From: Jatrophihabitans sp.
GTDB lineage: Bacteria; Actinomycetota; Actinomycetes; Mycobacteriales; Jatrophihabitantaceae
Length of the DNA: 40,726 nucleotides
Direction of reading: 5' to 3'
NCBI GenBank assembly: GCA_025963285.1
Contig: JAOPUX010000133.1
Span: forward strand, 1-40,726
Positions within the stretch are counted from its first letter, which is position 1. Each line of letters begins with the position of its first letter. Made by a program: the position numbers and the translations under genes. A model generated the notes under the pieces. The model searched no databases. It was given only the letters and a program-made list of their open reading frames with translations, and was not told the DNA's origin. This document shows positions 8,303-15,981 of the stretch, piece after piece.

Positions 8303-9024
8303 TGGACCAGTCCCAGATCACCTATCGATGGCCGGCCGACGGGGCCCTCCGCCGCGCGGTGCTCGTGCTTCCCGGTGGCGCCTACGCCGCCACCGAGGCG
8401 AGCTATGAGAAGGAGGCGATCGCAGCGTGGCTCGCCGAGCGCGGGATCGCCTCGGCCACGCTCGACTACCGGGTTGCCCCGCACCTCCATCCGGCGGCCC
8501 TGCAGGACGCGCGGGCCGCTCTGGCCGAGCTCCGGAGCGCGGTGCAGGTCCGCTCGGCTGCGCCGGTCGCGGTCGGCGTCTGGGGCTTCTCGGCTGGCGG
8601 GCACCTGGCGGGGCTGCTGGCCACCGACGAGACGCCCCGTCCGGACTTCTTGATCGTGGCCTACCCGATCGTCTCCCTCGACACCGCGGACACGCACCAG
8701 GAGTCCCTGCACAACCTGCTCGGCCTGGCGCCAGCGCCTGCGCTGCTCACGGCGCTCTCCGTCGACAAGCGCGTGGACGCGACGACACCGCAGAGCTTCC
8801 TCGTCCACTCCGAAGACGACGAGGTCGTTCCGCCGGCGCACAGCCTCCGCCTGTACTCGGCCCTGCGGGCACGCGGTGTGCAGGCCGAACTGCACGTTTT
8901 TCGGACAGGCGGCCACGGGTCGGGGCTCGTCACCGGGCGGTGGCCCGCGCCGGGATGGTTAGACCTCGTGGAGCACTGGATCGAGGAGCTCCAACTGCCC
9001 CCAAATGGGGGATCGGATATGTAG
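8278..9024 (+). CDS. Alpha/beta-hydrolase esterase (acetyl-xylan / feruloyl esterase-like)
   Basis: A 248-aa cytoplasmic hydrolase. The oxyanion loop is LPGGAY, the nucleophile elbow is GFSAGG (Ser105), the acid is Asp180 or Asp181 in HSEDDEVVP, and the base is His213 in GGHGSG. Length and motifs fit the BD-FAE/esterase-lipase group that removes acyl groups from sugars. I took ATG 8278, which overlaps the dioxygenase gene by 25 bp; GTG 8302 is an alternative with a 1-bp overlap. It closes the + strand locus. A CCCCC-AAAT-GGGGG hairpin lies within its last codons (8998-9011) and may help termination. Confidence 0.85.
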   Translation: MAEAQDLLVDQSQITYRWPADGALRRAVLVLPGGAYAATEASYEKEAIAAWLAERGIASATLDYRVAPHLHPAALQDARAALAELRSAVQVRSAAPVAVGVWGFSAGGHLAGLLATDETPRPDFLIVAYPIVSLDTADTHQESLHNLLGLAPAPALLTALSVDKRVDATTPQSFLVHSEDDEVVPPAHSLRLYSALRARGVQAELHVFRTGGHGSGLVTGRWPAPGWLDLVEHWIEELQLPPNGGSDM

Positions 9025-9152
9025 TACGCCGAGCACTCGGAGGGGGTGCGGTCTGTTGCTAACGATCCGTGCCACTGCATCGGATACAAAATCCGATCTG
9101 GAAATGATTATTGCGTCACTCCGCGGTGACGACGCTCGTGGTTCAGGTTTGC

Positions 9153-10718
9153 TCAGTCGGCGCCGCTCGCCCATAGAGTTCGTCTGAGACTTTCGGGACT
9201 GGCCATCACGTCAAGGAGATAGAGCCAACCGAGCAGCCCGAGATCGTGCGGGAGTTGGCCGCTGTGGTGCGCGAGGAGCGCGTCGACGAGCGGTTTGTGA
9301 TCTTTCCGGTTCGATCCATGCCCGTGGGTGGCGTTTCGGAGTACGCGGACGTACTCGGCCGCTGCGGACTCGAATGAGAGTGGGCGGGCCTCGCCGACGT
9401 TGTTGCGAAACGCCACGACGGAGGCACCTGCCTGTCGGGCGACGAAGAACCCATCCTGCAGCTGTTTGATCGCGTCGACTGCTCGCTCCGCCGCCGGCAG
9501 CAGGAGCGACGCAGCGTCTGCGGGCATCAAGGCCCTGAGCTTCGTCAATGTGCGCTCTGCGAACCTCAGCGTGCACATCTCAACGAGGCTGCGGTTTGTC
9601 AGCCGCTCCAGTGTGTCGAGCACGGTGAACAGGAGGACGCGTCGAGCGTCCGTGTCACGGTGGGCTCGTTGGATCGAGCCAACTCTCCTGAACAACTGGT
9701 CCAAGCTGAGCTGTGCATGGAGATGCTTGCTTGGGGAGTACTGCCCCATGGCGTCCGAGTAAATGGCAGGGTCAGAAATAACGCTCATAATCTTGTCCAG
9801 GCGTCTCGTCCACCAGGTGATCGCAGCTCCGGACGCCCCAGCCGCGACCGTCGGAGCCGAGCTCGCCCGATCGGCGGATCGTGCAGGAAGCAGATGTAGC
9901 GGCTCGGCGGCGACCGGTTCGGTTCCCCTGATCTGCTTGCCCAGCGCATACAACACCGTGCCAGATGCGCGAGTAGCCGGAAACGCCCAGACGAAGGGCG
10001 TCATCGCGCCGAGCAACGGCGCAAGGTAAGCATCAAGAAGAGCGAACCCCTCACCAAGCGCGCCTCCGGCCGCGAAGACCTCCTGACCATTGGCGAGAGC
10101 GGCTTGCACCGCAGTTAGGTCTCCGGAGCGCAGGCGATCATCGTGTTCGAGGCGAAGCAAGACTGCTGCCAGTTTCGTCCGATGGAGGATCGCCTCCGCC
10201 CGTTGTACGAAGTGGACGCTCGCATCGGGATAGGCGGGACTCGTTGACTCGGCGAGTTCGATCTGTCGAATCTCGTTCCAAGCAGTGCGTGCTGCGAGCG
10301 GAAGTTCGCTAGCAGAGCTAGTCATCGTCACGAGCTGGTGTGCGGCGAACGTCGCGGATATGGCCGAGAGCGGCGGACTGTGCTCGGCCCGCTCACGAAG
10401 TCCAGCCAGATGGCGTTGCAGCTCAGGCTCGTGCCGGTCTCCTCCGGCCTGGATTTGCTCATAAGCGGGTGAATCAAGTTCGGTGAGGAGATCGAACACC
10501 GGCTGATCGATACCTGGCCCAGCGAGCTCGCGTGAGACGACGAGCTTCGGTTTCTCCTTGGGATGAGTTCGCTCTACGGCCTCCACCACGAGCCCTCTAC
10601 CTTGCGATGGCGGCGTGACCACAATGAGGTGAGCTGCGGAGAAGAGGGCTGGCACGTCACCGCCCCACAGCCACGACGGCAAATGCATCTCCGCCGTCCG
10701 CGGTACCTGAGTAGCCAC
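9153..10718 (-). CDS. Unknown 521-aa protein with a HEPN-like RNATHGHG motif
   Basis: I do not recognise the family as a whole. The protein starts at GTG 10718; no good ribosome binding site is visible. It is mostly helical, with no signal peptide or clear membrane segment. Near the C-terminus (about residues 461-468) lies RNATHGHG inside a helical segment. It resembles the R-N-x-x-H motif of HEPN ribonuclease domains but is not proof. It stands alone on the minus strand between the carbohydrate locus and an integrase gene, 128 bp past the esterase stop. Base composition looks lower in GC than the flanks. An accessory, possibly defence-type gene is plausible; the function is open. Confidence 0.7.
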   Translation of the reverse strand: MATQVPRTAEMHLPSWLWGGDVPALFSAAHLIVVTPPSQGRGLVVEAVERTHPKEKPKLVVSRELAGPGIDQPVFDLLTELDSPAYEQIQAGGDRHEPELQRHLAGLRERAEHSPPLSAISATFAAHQLVTMTSSASELPLAARTAWNEIRQIELAESTSPAYPDASVHFVQRAEAILHRTKLAAVLLRLEHDDRLRSGDLTAVQAALANGQEVFAAGGALGEGFALLDAYLAPLLGAMTPFVWAFPATRASGTVLYALGKQIRGTEPVAAEPLHLLPARSADRASSAPTVAAGASGAAITWWTRRLDKIMSVISDPAIYSDAMGQYSPSKHLHAQLSLDQLFRRVGSIQRAHRDTDARRVLLFTVLDTLERLTNRSLVEMCTLRFAERTLTKLRALMPADAASLLLPAAERAVDAIKQLQDGFFVARQAGASVVAFRNNVGEARPLSFESAAAEYVRVLRNATHGHGSNRKDHKPLVDALLAHHSGQLPHDLGLLGWLYLLDVMASPESLRRTLWASGAD

Positions 10719-10861
10719 CTTCAGACTCTCTCACCAACACGGACGGCCCACGCTTGCGGCGTGCCGGAAGATCACGGCCTTGAGCGCCGAAACGTCTTCC
10801 GACGTTTGAATCGTCGTGCTGCTATCAAGATCAATGGGACTAGTAACGAATCGAATACACA

Positions 10862-10870
10862 TGCTATTAT
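10862..10870 (+). promoter_or_regulatory. Extended -10 promoter candidate for the integrase gene
   Basis: TGCTATTAT at 10862-10870 matches an extended -10 element (TGn-TATTAT). No good -35 box precedes it. It lies in the 302-bp gap between the divergent 521-aa gene and the integrase and would give a leader of about 145 nt containing the first hairpin. I see no gene in the rest of this gap. Confidence 0.35.
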
Positions 10871-10955
10871 GGGCGCAGATCGGAAGACGTGTGCCCAATG
10901 GTTGGCCCTGCCCGAGCTCATCCCGGCGAGTAACTCTCACTGCGCCGGTCATTCA

Positions 10956-11007
10956 AGCCCGTACTGCTTCTGACTCGTTGAGTCGGCGCGGTGCGGGCTT
11001 TCGTCAT
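10956..11007 (+). promoter_or_regulatory. Leader hairpin 1 (repeated architecture), before the integrase gene
   Basis: AGCCCGTACTGC (10956-10967) pairs with GCGGTGCGGGCT (10988-10999) over 12 bp with two G-U pairs, and the loop contains a second stem GACTC/GAGTC (10972-10976, 10980-10984). TTCGTCAT follows, then GGAGG (11012-11016) and the ATG at 11021. Two further genes have the same layout. Confidence 0.65.
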
Positions 11008-11020
11008 GTTCGGAGGTCTC

Positions 11021-12064
11021 ATGCACAAATCCGCACCACATCCGCAGCCATCGTCCCGCCGACTCAAACTCGTGGCCCTCCCTCGGAAGCCAGGCTTTTC
11101 GACAGGCGAGTACCTGATCGCCTGGCTGGAAGGCCGGCGCTCACTTCGCCCATCAACCCGGGTGTCCTACGAGATGCACCTGCGTCGCTACCTCCTCCCA
11201 CACCTGGGCGAGGTCCCGCTGGCGGAGCTCGACACGGCGAGGGTGGACGCCATGTACGAGCGCCTCCTCACCGAACCAGTCAATGGGAGGAGGTTGAACC
11301 CGGCGACGGTGAGGCGTATCCATGCCACGCTGATGAGCGCACTCGGTCACGCCGTTCGCTGTGGTCTGCTGGACCGCAACCCGGCAGAGTTCGTGGACCT
11401 GCCCCGCGCGGCGGCATCGAAGGTTCAGGTGTGGTCTCTCGATGAGCTCACCTTCTTCCTCCGCGGCTCCGCCAATGACTGGCTGCACCCGCTGTTCCTG
11501 TTGCTGGCGATGACGGGGGTGCGCCGTGGGGAGGCGATCGGGTTGCGCTGGGTCGATGTCGATCTGGAGCGGGCCGAGATCCGGGTGGTGCAGCAGATCG
11601 TCGCCGTGGGGGCGCGGACGTATCTGGGGGCGCCGAAGTCGTCGAACGGGCGGCGCACGGTCGCCGTTCCGGACCAGCTGGCCCGTGCTCTGGCTGGACA
11701 CCGGTCCCGGCAGCGACGGGCACGGCTGGCCGCGGTGCCGGGCTGGATCGACAGCGGCCTGGTGTTCACGACCGCCGACGGCGAGGCGCTCAACCCGTAT
11801 GCAGTCTCACGGCGGTTCGATCATCTCGTCGCCGAACTCGGGCTGCCGGTGATTCGGTTGCACGATCTACGCCACACCTCGGCCTCGCTCGGGCTGGCGA
11901 GCGGGGAGACGCTGCTGGAGGTGAGTCGCCGGCTCGGGCACTCCTCGATCACGATCACCGCCGACGTCTACGCCCATGTCGCACCAGTGACCGCCCATCA
12001 GTCTGCCCAACGGCTCGGAGAACTGATCCTGCCAACCCAGCTCAACAGAACGGAGGCAACCTGA
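11021..12064 (+). CDS. Tyrosine recombinase / phage-type integrase
   Basis: A 347-aa site-specific recombinase. ATG 11021 is chosen because GGAGG lies 4 nt upstream; longer starts run into the leader hairpin. The N-terminal core-binding domain (about 20-115, including YLIAWLEGRRSLRPSTRVSY) is followed by the catalytic domain. Arg168 is in TGVRRGE, His281 and Arg284 in HDLRHT, His307 in LGHSS and the nucleophile Tyr317 in ADVYAHV. It is complete and should be active in integration or excision of the element. It is followed by a small membrane protein and DUF932 gene in the same direction, and is the first of two integrases in this region. Confidence 0.93.
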   Translation: MHKSAPHPQPSSRRLKLVALPRKPGFSTGEYLIAWLEGRRSLRPSTRVSYEMHLRRYLLPHLGEVPLAELDTARVDAMYERLLTEPVNGRRLNPATVRRIHATLMSALGHAVRCGLLDRNPAEFVDLPRAAASKVQVWSLDELTFFLRGSANDWLHPLFLLLAMTGVRRGEAIGLRWVDVDLERAEIRVVQQIVAVGARTYLGAPKSSNGRRTVAVPDQLARALAGHRSRQRRARLAAVPGWIDSGLVFTTADGEALNPYAVSRRFDHLVAELGLPVIRLHDLRHTSASLGLASGETLLEVSRRLGHSSITITADVYAHVAPVTAHQSAQRLGELILPTQLNRTEAT

Positions 12065-12103
12065 CCCAGTCAACCCAGCACCACTATTACGACCGTTCAA
12101 CCG

Positions 12104-12138
12104 GCCCGGACCGCACCCGCGGTGCCGGGCTTCGTCAT
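12104..12138 (+). promoter_or_regulatory. Leader hairpin 2, before the 87-aa membrane protein gene
   Basis: GCCCGGACCGC (12104-12114) pairs with GCGGTGCCGGGC (12119-12130) with one bulged base and a 4-nt loop, followed by TTCGTCAT (12131-12138). The stem ends 24 nt before ATG 12154. It may act as terminator or attenuator. Confidence 0.65.
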
Positions 12139-12153
12139 CTGCGAGAGGAACTC

Positions 12154-12417
12154 ATGATCACCCACAAACTCCGAGCCGGTAGCCGCGCAGCTCTCGCGGC
12201 CTGCCGGCACCTGCTCGCCGCGCTCGTGCGTCTGTTGCGGGACGCCTGGGCGGCCCACCGCCACCTGCTGCTGAACAACGCCGCCTACACCACGGCGGTC
12301 GCCTCGGTCGCTGCAGCGGTCGTCACCCAGGCCACCGGCAGCGACGTGCTCGCCGCCCTGCTCGCGGGTGTCTTGGCGATCCATCGCAGCCTGAGCCGAG
12401 CCATCACCCCCTACTAA
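12154..12417 (+). CDS. Small membrane protein, 87 aa
   Basis: The ATG follows GAGAGGAAC. The basic N-terminal third (KLRAGSRAALAACRHL) is followed by hydrophobic stretches of about residues 44-60 and 63-78, so one or two membrane segments are likely. I do not recognise the family. It sits between an integrase and a DUF932 gene, each preceded by the same type of leader hairpin. Such small proteins are common in actinobacterial phages and integrative elements. No function can be assigned. Confidence 0.65.
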   Translation: MITHKLRAGSRAALAACRHLLAALVRLLRDAWAAHRHLLLNNAAYTTAVASVAAAVVTQATGSDVLAALLAGVLAIHRSLSRAITPY

Positions 12418-12466
12418 CCAACCAGCGCCTTCGTCCAGCACCACCAAGTTCCACCAGCAGTACCAG

Positions 12467-12500
12467 GCCCTCGACCCTCCGGTCGGGGGCTTTCGTCATT
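12467..12500 (+). promoter_or_regulatory. Leader hairpin 3, before the DUF932 gene
   Basis: GCCCTCGACC (12467-12476) pairs with GGTCGGGGGC (12481-12490), ten pairs with one G-U and loop CTCC, followed by TTTCGTCATT. AAGGAG (12501-12506) and ATG 12514 come next; the stem ends 24 nt before the ATG, as for leader 2. Confidence 0.65.
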
Positions 12501-12513
12501 AAGGAGAACAGCA

Positions 12514-13572
12514 ATGTCTCGCGAGACACTCGCACACCTAAACACCAACACCCTGATCGGCAACACCGACCACCGCGGCACTGCGTGGCACTACCGCGCC
12601 GACCTCCAGGCCGCCGAGCCCAACCACTACGCGGGCCCGGTCCCGCTCGAGGACGTCCGCCGGCGCCTGTTCGCGTGGACGGCGGACTCCCGCCCGATCG
12701 CCGTCGAACTGCCCGCCGACCTGGCCACCATGACCCACATCAGCGCCGACGGTCGCCCGGTCCGGTGGAGTGTTATCAGCGATCGGCAGGCCATCACCCG
12801 AAGCGACACTGGCCACGTCATGGGGATCTTCACCGACGGCTACGAACGTCATCAGTACGACCAGTGGCTGCTCACGACGGTCGCCAACATCCTCGACGAC
12901 ACCCTCTCGGTCAGCTCCGCCGGCCTCCTCCGCCATGGAGCGATCGCCTGGGTCGAGGTGTCGGTCCCGGAGTCGATCACCACCCCGGAAGGAGTGACGT
13001 TCCGGCCGAACCTGCTGGCCACCACCAGCTTCGACGGCTCCATCGCCACCACCTTCAAACGGACCGTCACCGACACCGTTTGTGACAACACGCGAGAGCT
13101 GGCGCTGTCGGAGAAGGGCCAGCAGTACAAGATCAAACACAGCAGGTATAGCCAGCTTAAGCTGGCCGACGCCCGTGAAGCATTGAACATGGTCCACACC
13201 CTCGCCGACGACTTCGCCGCCGAGATCGCCCGCCTCTGTGCCATCGAGGTCACCCGCACACAGTGGGGCCGGTTCCTCGACCTCCACGTGCCCACCGTCG
13301 ACACCGACGGCAACCGGCTCACCGGGCGCTCGGCCACCACTGCCGACAATAGGCGCTCCATCCTGCAGAAGCTCTACAGCCACGACCTACGGGTTGCGCC
13401 CTGGGCCGGGACCGCACACGGGGTCCTGCAGGCCGTCAACACCTACGAACACCACGAGGGGATCGTGCGCGGCGCCACTCGCCCCGAACGCAACATGCTC
13501 CGCACCGTGACCGGGGACTTCGGCGCGCTCGACCGGAGGACGTGGAACCTGCTGGTAGCTGCGCGAGGCTAG
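12514..13572 (+). CDS. DUF932 phage/plasmid-like protein
   Basis: A 352-aa protein of the DUF932 / phage-plasmid TIGR03299-like family, recognised from the N-terminal pattern (NTDHRGTAWHYR, then VPLEDVRRRLF and the ADLATMTHISADG stretch). Typical members are 300-400 aa and occur on phages, plasmids and integrative elements; no biochemical role is settled. It has a strong AAGGAG and belongs with the integrase and 87-aa gene by shared leader structure. It ends 31 bp from the oppositely oriented XRE gene. Family assignment good, function unknown. Confidence 0.82.
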   Translation: MSRETLAHLNTNTLIGNTDHRGTAWHYRADLQAAEPNHYAGPVPLEDVRRRLFAWTADSRPIAVELPADLATMTHISADGRPVRWSVISDRQAITRSDTGHVMGIFTDGYERHQYDQWLLTTVANILDDTLSVSSAGLLRHGAIAWVEVSVPESITTPEGVTFRPNLLATTSFDGSIATTFKRTVTDTVCDNTRELALSEKGQQYKIKHSRYSQLKLADAREALNMVHTLADDFAAEIARLCAIEVTRTQWGRFLDLHVPTVDTDGNRLTGRSATTADNRRSILQKLYSHDLRVAPWAGTAHGVLQAVNTYEHHEGIVRGATRPERNMLRTVTGDFGALDRRTWNLLVAARG

Positions 13573-13603
13573 GTCGTGGTCGAGGAGCTGGGTGTCGACG
13601 CCT

Positions 13604-13816
13604 CTATTTGGCAAGTAACGACATCGGGTCGATGCCCAGCTTCTCTGCCAGCTTCTCGATCGATTGCAGTGACAAATTCCGTTCGCCTCGTTCGAGCCCG
13701 CCCATGTAGGTGCGGTGCACGCCGACGAGGTCTGCGAACGACTCCTGGCTCAAGCCACGAGCCGACCTGTAGGCGCGCAGATTCGCGCCAACGAGCACTT
13801 GAAGATCGCCAACCAT
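13604..13816 (-). CDS. XRE-family HTH repressor, 70 aa
   Basis: The protein is essentially one helix-turn-helix domain. It runs from LRAYRSARGLSQESFADLVG through the recognition part VHRTYMGGLERGERNLS to LQSIEKLAEKLGI, the classic Cro/CI layout. At 70 aa it lacks an oligomerisation domain. It is transcribed away from the lipoprotein gene, and the shared 103-bp gap holds a nested palindrome that probably is its operator, so it may control both itself and the + strand gene. No clear ribosome binding site precedes the ATG; the mRNA may be nearly leaderless. Confidence 0.88.
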   Translation of the reverse strand: MVGDLQVLVGANLRAYRSARGLSQESFADLVGVHRTYMGGLERGERNLSLQSIEKLAEKLGIDPMSLLAK

Positions 13817-13837
13817 CGCGGCGCCAACGCTGCCGAC

Positions 13838-13871
13838 TTGCTACTTTTCCGTCTACAGACCTATAAGTAGC
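13838..13871 (+). promoter_or_regulatory. Promoter with nested palindromic operator between XRE and lipoprotein genes
   Basis: GCTACTT (13840-13846) and AAGTAGC (13865-13871) form an outer inverted repeat around GTCTACAGAC (13851-13860), itself nearly symmetric. A + strand promoter TTGCTA (13838-13843) / TATAAG (13862-13867), spacer 18, overlaps it. The layout fits repression by the adjacent XRE protein. Confidence 0.5.
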
Positions 13872-13919
13872 ATCAGGCAGGTCTGGGCAGCGCTGACGAC
13901 CAAACAGACAGGACATCCC

Positions 13920-14897
13920 ATGCACAACCGCCGTCACCGCGCCGTCGAACAGCGCGTCCCGATTGTTCCGGCCCGCACCGTCGCAGTCCTCATCGCGGCC
14001 GCGATCGGAGTCTCTGGCTGCACCTCCACGCCGAGCAGCAAGACGGACAGATCAAGCTCTCATCCGACGGGTTCGTCGGTACCCGCGACACCGGCCGGCT
14101 TGGCCCGAGCAATTGGCTGCACTGACCCCCTCGCTGGCGGTCCCGTTCAAGGATCCACCGGCGCTACTGGCTACCCCTGTACTGGATCGGCTGCTGCGTT
14201 GGGCCGGTGGACGGTCCACGAGATCGACTTCCAAGACGCCGAAGACGCCACTGACCCAGGACCGGCGCCCCAGGTCTCGACGATGGTCTTCTTCACTTCT
14301 ACCGGAGCGCGCGACGTCTACAAGCAGATGGACGCGACGACTGCGGCCAAGCAAGCCACAGAGACCGATCCGACACTGCGCCGACTCGATGAACTAGAGG
14401 CAGACGTACCGGACGTTGTCGGCCCAGACTGGATTGTCTGGGGTAATGACCCGACCGCTTCAGCCGCTGCTATCAATGCACTTCACGGGGTGGTTTCGCC
14501 CGCCGAATCGCCTACGCCGACGCCCACCATGCCGTCGTCGTCATCCGCACAGCCGAACCCGGCTCCGCCATCGAACTCCACCGCATCAGTTCCTGCATCG
14601 ACATCGCTAACCGCGACGCCAGGCCCGAAGACGAGGACCGTCGTGGCGCTTCAGTGCAAGGTCGAGTCATTCGGCGCAGACGGGAGCGAGTTCGAGGTCG
14701 AGAACGATGCCGCATACGCCGGGAAGGCTCAGGTCACACTGTATGAGAGCAGCGCCGGGATCACGTTCCCAGTGAAGCCGATCGTGACAGTCGCGCCAGC
14801 CGGCTCGTCGGCGAACTGGCATTCGGTACCCGGGGACGACATGGGCGCGAGCGCCGAACCCGACACCTGCACCGCGCACGCCATCTCAACTCACTGA
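13920..14897 (+). CDS. Putative secreted lipoprotein, 325 aa
   Basis: The N-terminus has basic residues (MHNRRHRAVEQR), a hydrophobic segment (VAVLIAAAIG) and a lipobox ending in Cys34 (GVSGC), so it should be a lipid-anchored surface protein. A Ser/Thr/Pro-rich linker follows, then a globular part (about 60-180), a second long Pro/Ser linker (about 195-235) and a C-terminal beta-rich domain (VALQCKVESFGADGSEFEVEN). I do not recognise either domain. The gene lies downstream of the XRE-controlled promoter. Its last codons overlap the convergent DUF3841 remnant by 7 bp. It may act in cell-surface interactions of the element. Confidence 0.75.
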   Translation: MHNRRHRAVEQRVPIVPARTVAVLIAAAIGVSGCTSTPSSKTDRSSSHPTGSSVPATPAGLARAIGCTDPLAGGPVQGSTGATGYPCTGSAAALGRWTVHEIDFQDAEDATDPGPAPQVSTMVFFTSTGARDVYKQMDATTAAKQATETDPTLRRLDELEADVPDVVGPDWIVWGNDPTASAAAINALHGVVSPAESPTPTPTMPSSSSAQPNPAPPSNSTASVPASTSLTATPGPKTRTVVALQCKVESFGADGSEFEVENDAAYAGKAQVTLYESSAGITFPVKPIVTVAPAGSSANWHSVPGDDMGASAEPDTCTAHAISTH

Positions 14898-15640
14898 ACA
14901 ATCGCAGGCGCGGCTTCGGCGGCCCTGGTCCGGCCCCTCCGGAGATCCTGGAGGGACCGCACCTCAGACCGCCGCAAATAACCGCTCAGATACTCGGGCA
15001 CGGTTCGGGCTACGACGGTGACGGCGTCGATCACCCACTCGCTAGCTATGTGCTCCATGCAGCCCTGCACAGCACCGCGGGCAGGCAGGTCGAAGATCGC
15101 GTCCCAGCTCGCGACCAGTGCGCTGCGAGGCTCGTGGGGCCACCGCCACCATGTCAGGGCGGCGCCGTCCTGGTCCCGCGGGGTCGGGATGCTCCCGTGC
15201 TTGAACCAGATGCTGTCCGCCTGCGTAACGCGCTCCTCTTCCAGAGTGTGGTCCGAGCCACACGCTGAACAACTGAATCCTGAGCTTGGCAGGCCGTTGA
15301 GGACGTGGTGCCATGCGTCGAAACCTGACATCAGCACGAGCTCGCGAGGGACCCGCAGGGTAACCAGGACCGGGTCGAGGACACCGCGCGTCGCCCAGCC
15401 CAGGTCCGTCACGAGGCTCTTGCGGGTGATCCGGGTCCAGAACCACATCGGATACCGCCGCAGTAGCTGGGTATGCGGTGGAGCATCTGCCACCGCATCC
15501 CGTCATATCCCTGTCGGAACTGTTCGTGATGCCCATGACTGCCCATCACGTGCTCCGGGCTCGGTGAGACACGCCCGTCGGCTATGAGCGTCTCGCACGC
15601 CTCGACGGACAGGAAGCAGTGCCCCGGCAGCCGCGCGCGT
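14891..15640 (-). pseudogene. DUF3841-family gene broken by a frameshift
   Basis: The intact 3' part (GTG 15493 to 14891, 200 aa) has the family's features: YPMWFWTR near the front and MSGFDAWHHVLNGLP in the middle. The expected N-terminal part is found just upstream in another frame (about 15640-15457): SVEACETLIADGR, then FRQGYDGMRWQML and HRIPSYCGG. Frame one resumes with YPMWFW. The switch is near 15455 and fits loss of one base in GGCGGTATCC. A TGA blocks the 200-aa frame three codons above its GTG. The 5' boundary is approximate because no clear start is visible. DUF3841 proteins are small and uncharacterised. Confidence 0.65.
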
Positions 15641-15981
15641 CCAGTCGGTACCCCAGTCGACCCGCCGGCAACGATCCAGCAGACGTGGCCTGGCGCAGCA
15701 CGACCGCTGACCTCGGACCCGACGCCGGACCCGACCCTGGCCGCGACGGCAGAGCCTCACTCGATCGCCTACCGGCGGCGTCCAGATGCCGGGCCACGAC
15801 GGGATCCAGAGCAGCCAACCACTCCCGACCACTGCCAGCTGCTGAATCGGTCGACGTCGTCGCCGCTACATCGTCCACCGGGCCACTGTGGCCACACCAC
15901 CGACAACCCCAACGTCCATTCTGCCGCCGTGTTCACCGCACACGGTGCCGGGCAGCAACCCATCACTCGAGGAGAACTGTC
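15641..15981. other. Intergenic stretch with no convincing gene
   Basis: Long frames are open on both strands here, as usual in high-GC DNA, but their translations are low-complexity and lack start signals. The only signal I see is GAGGAGA (about 15969-15975), the ribosome binding site of the following gene. Confidence 0.5.

Noticed and set aside
8995-9015. Possible left attachment site (TGCCCCC ... GGGATCG resembles the tRNA-Arg 3' end)
   Set aside because: Only two separate 7-base matches with different spacing; true att repeats are longer and contiguous. The GC hairpin at the end of the esterase gene explains it as well.
10731-10952. 73-aa minus-strand frame upstream of the 521-aa gene
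   Set aside because: No start signal and no recognisable composition; it overlaps the promoter region of the integrase.
10991-11020. Upstream GTG start for the first integrase
   Set aside because: It lies inside the right arm of the leader hairpin, while ATG 11021 has a perfect GGAGG.
15619-15981. N-terminal extension of the 375-aa protein
   Set aside because: Low-complexity translation, no start signal, and it runs antisense to the DUF3841 N-terminal remnant; ATG 15982 has GAGGAGA.
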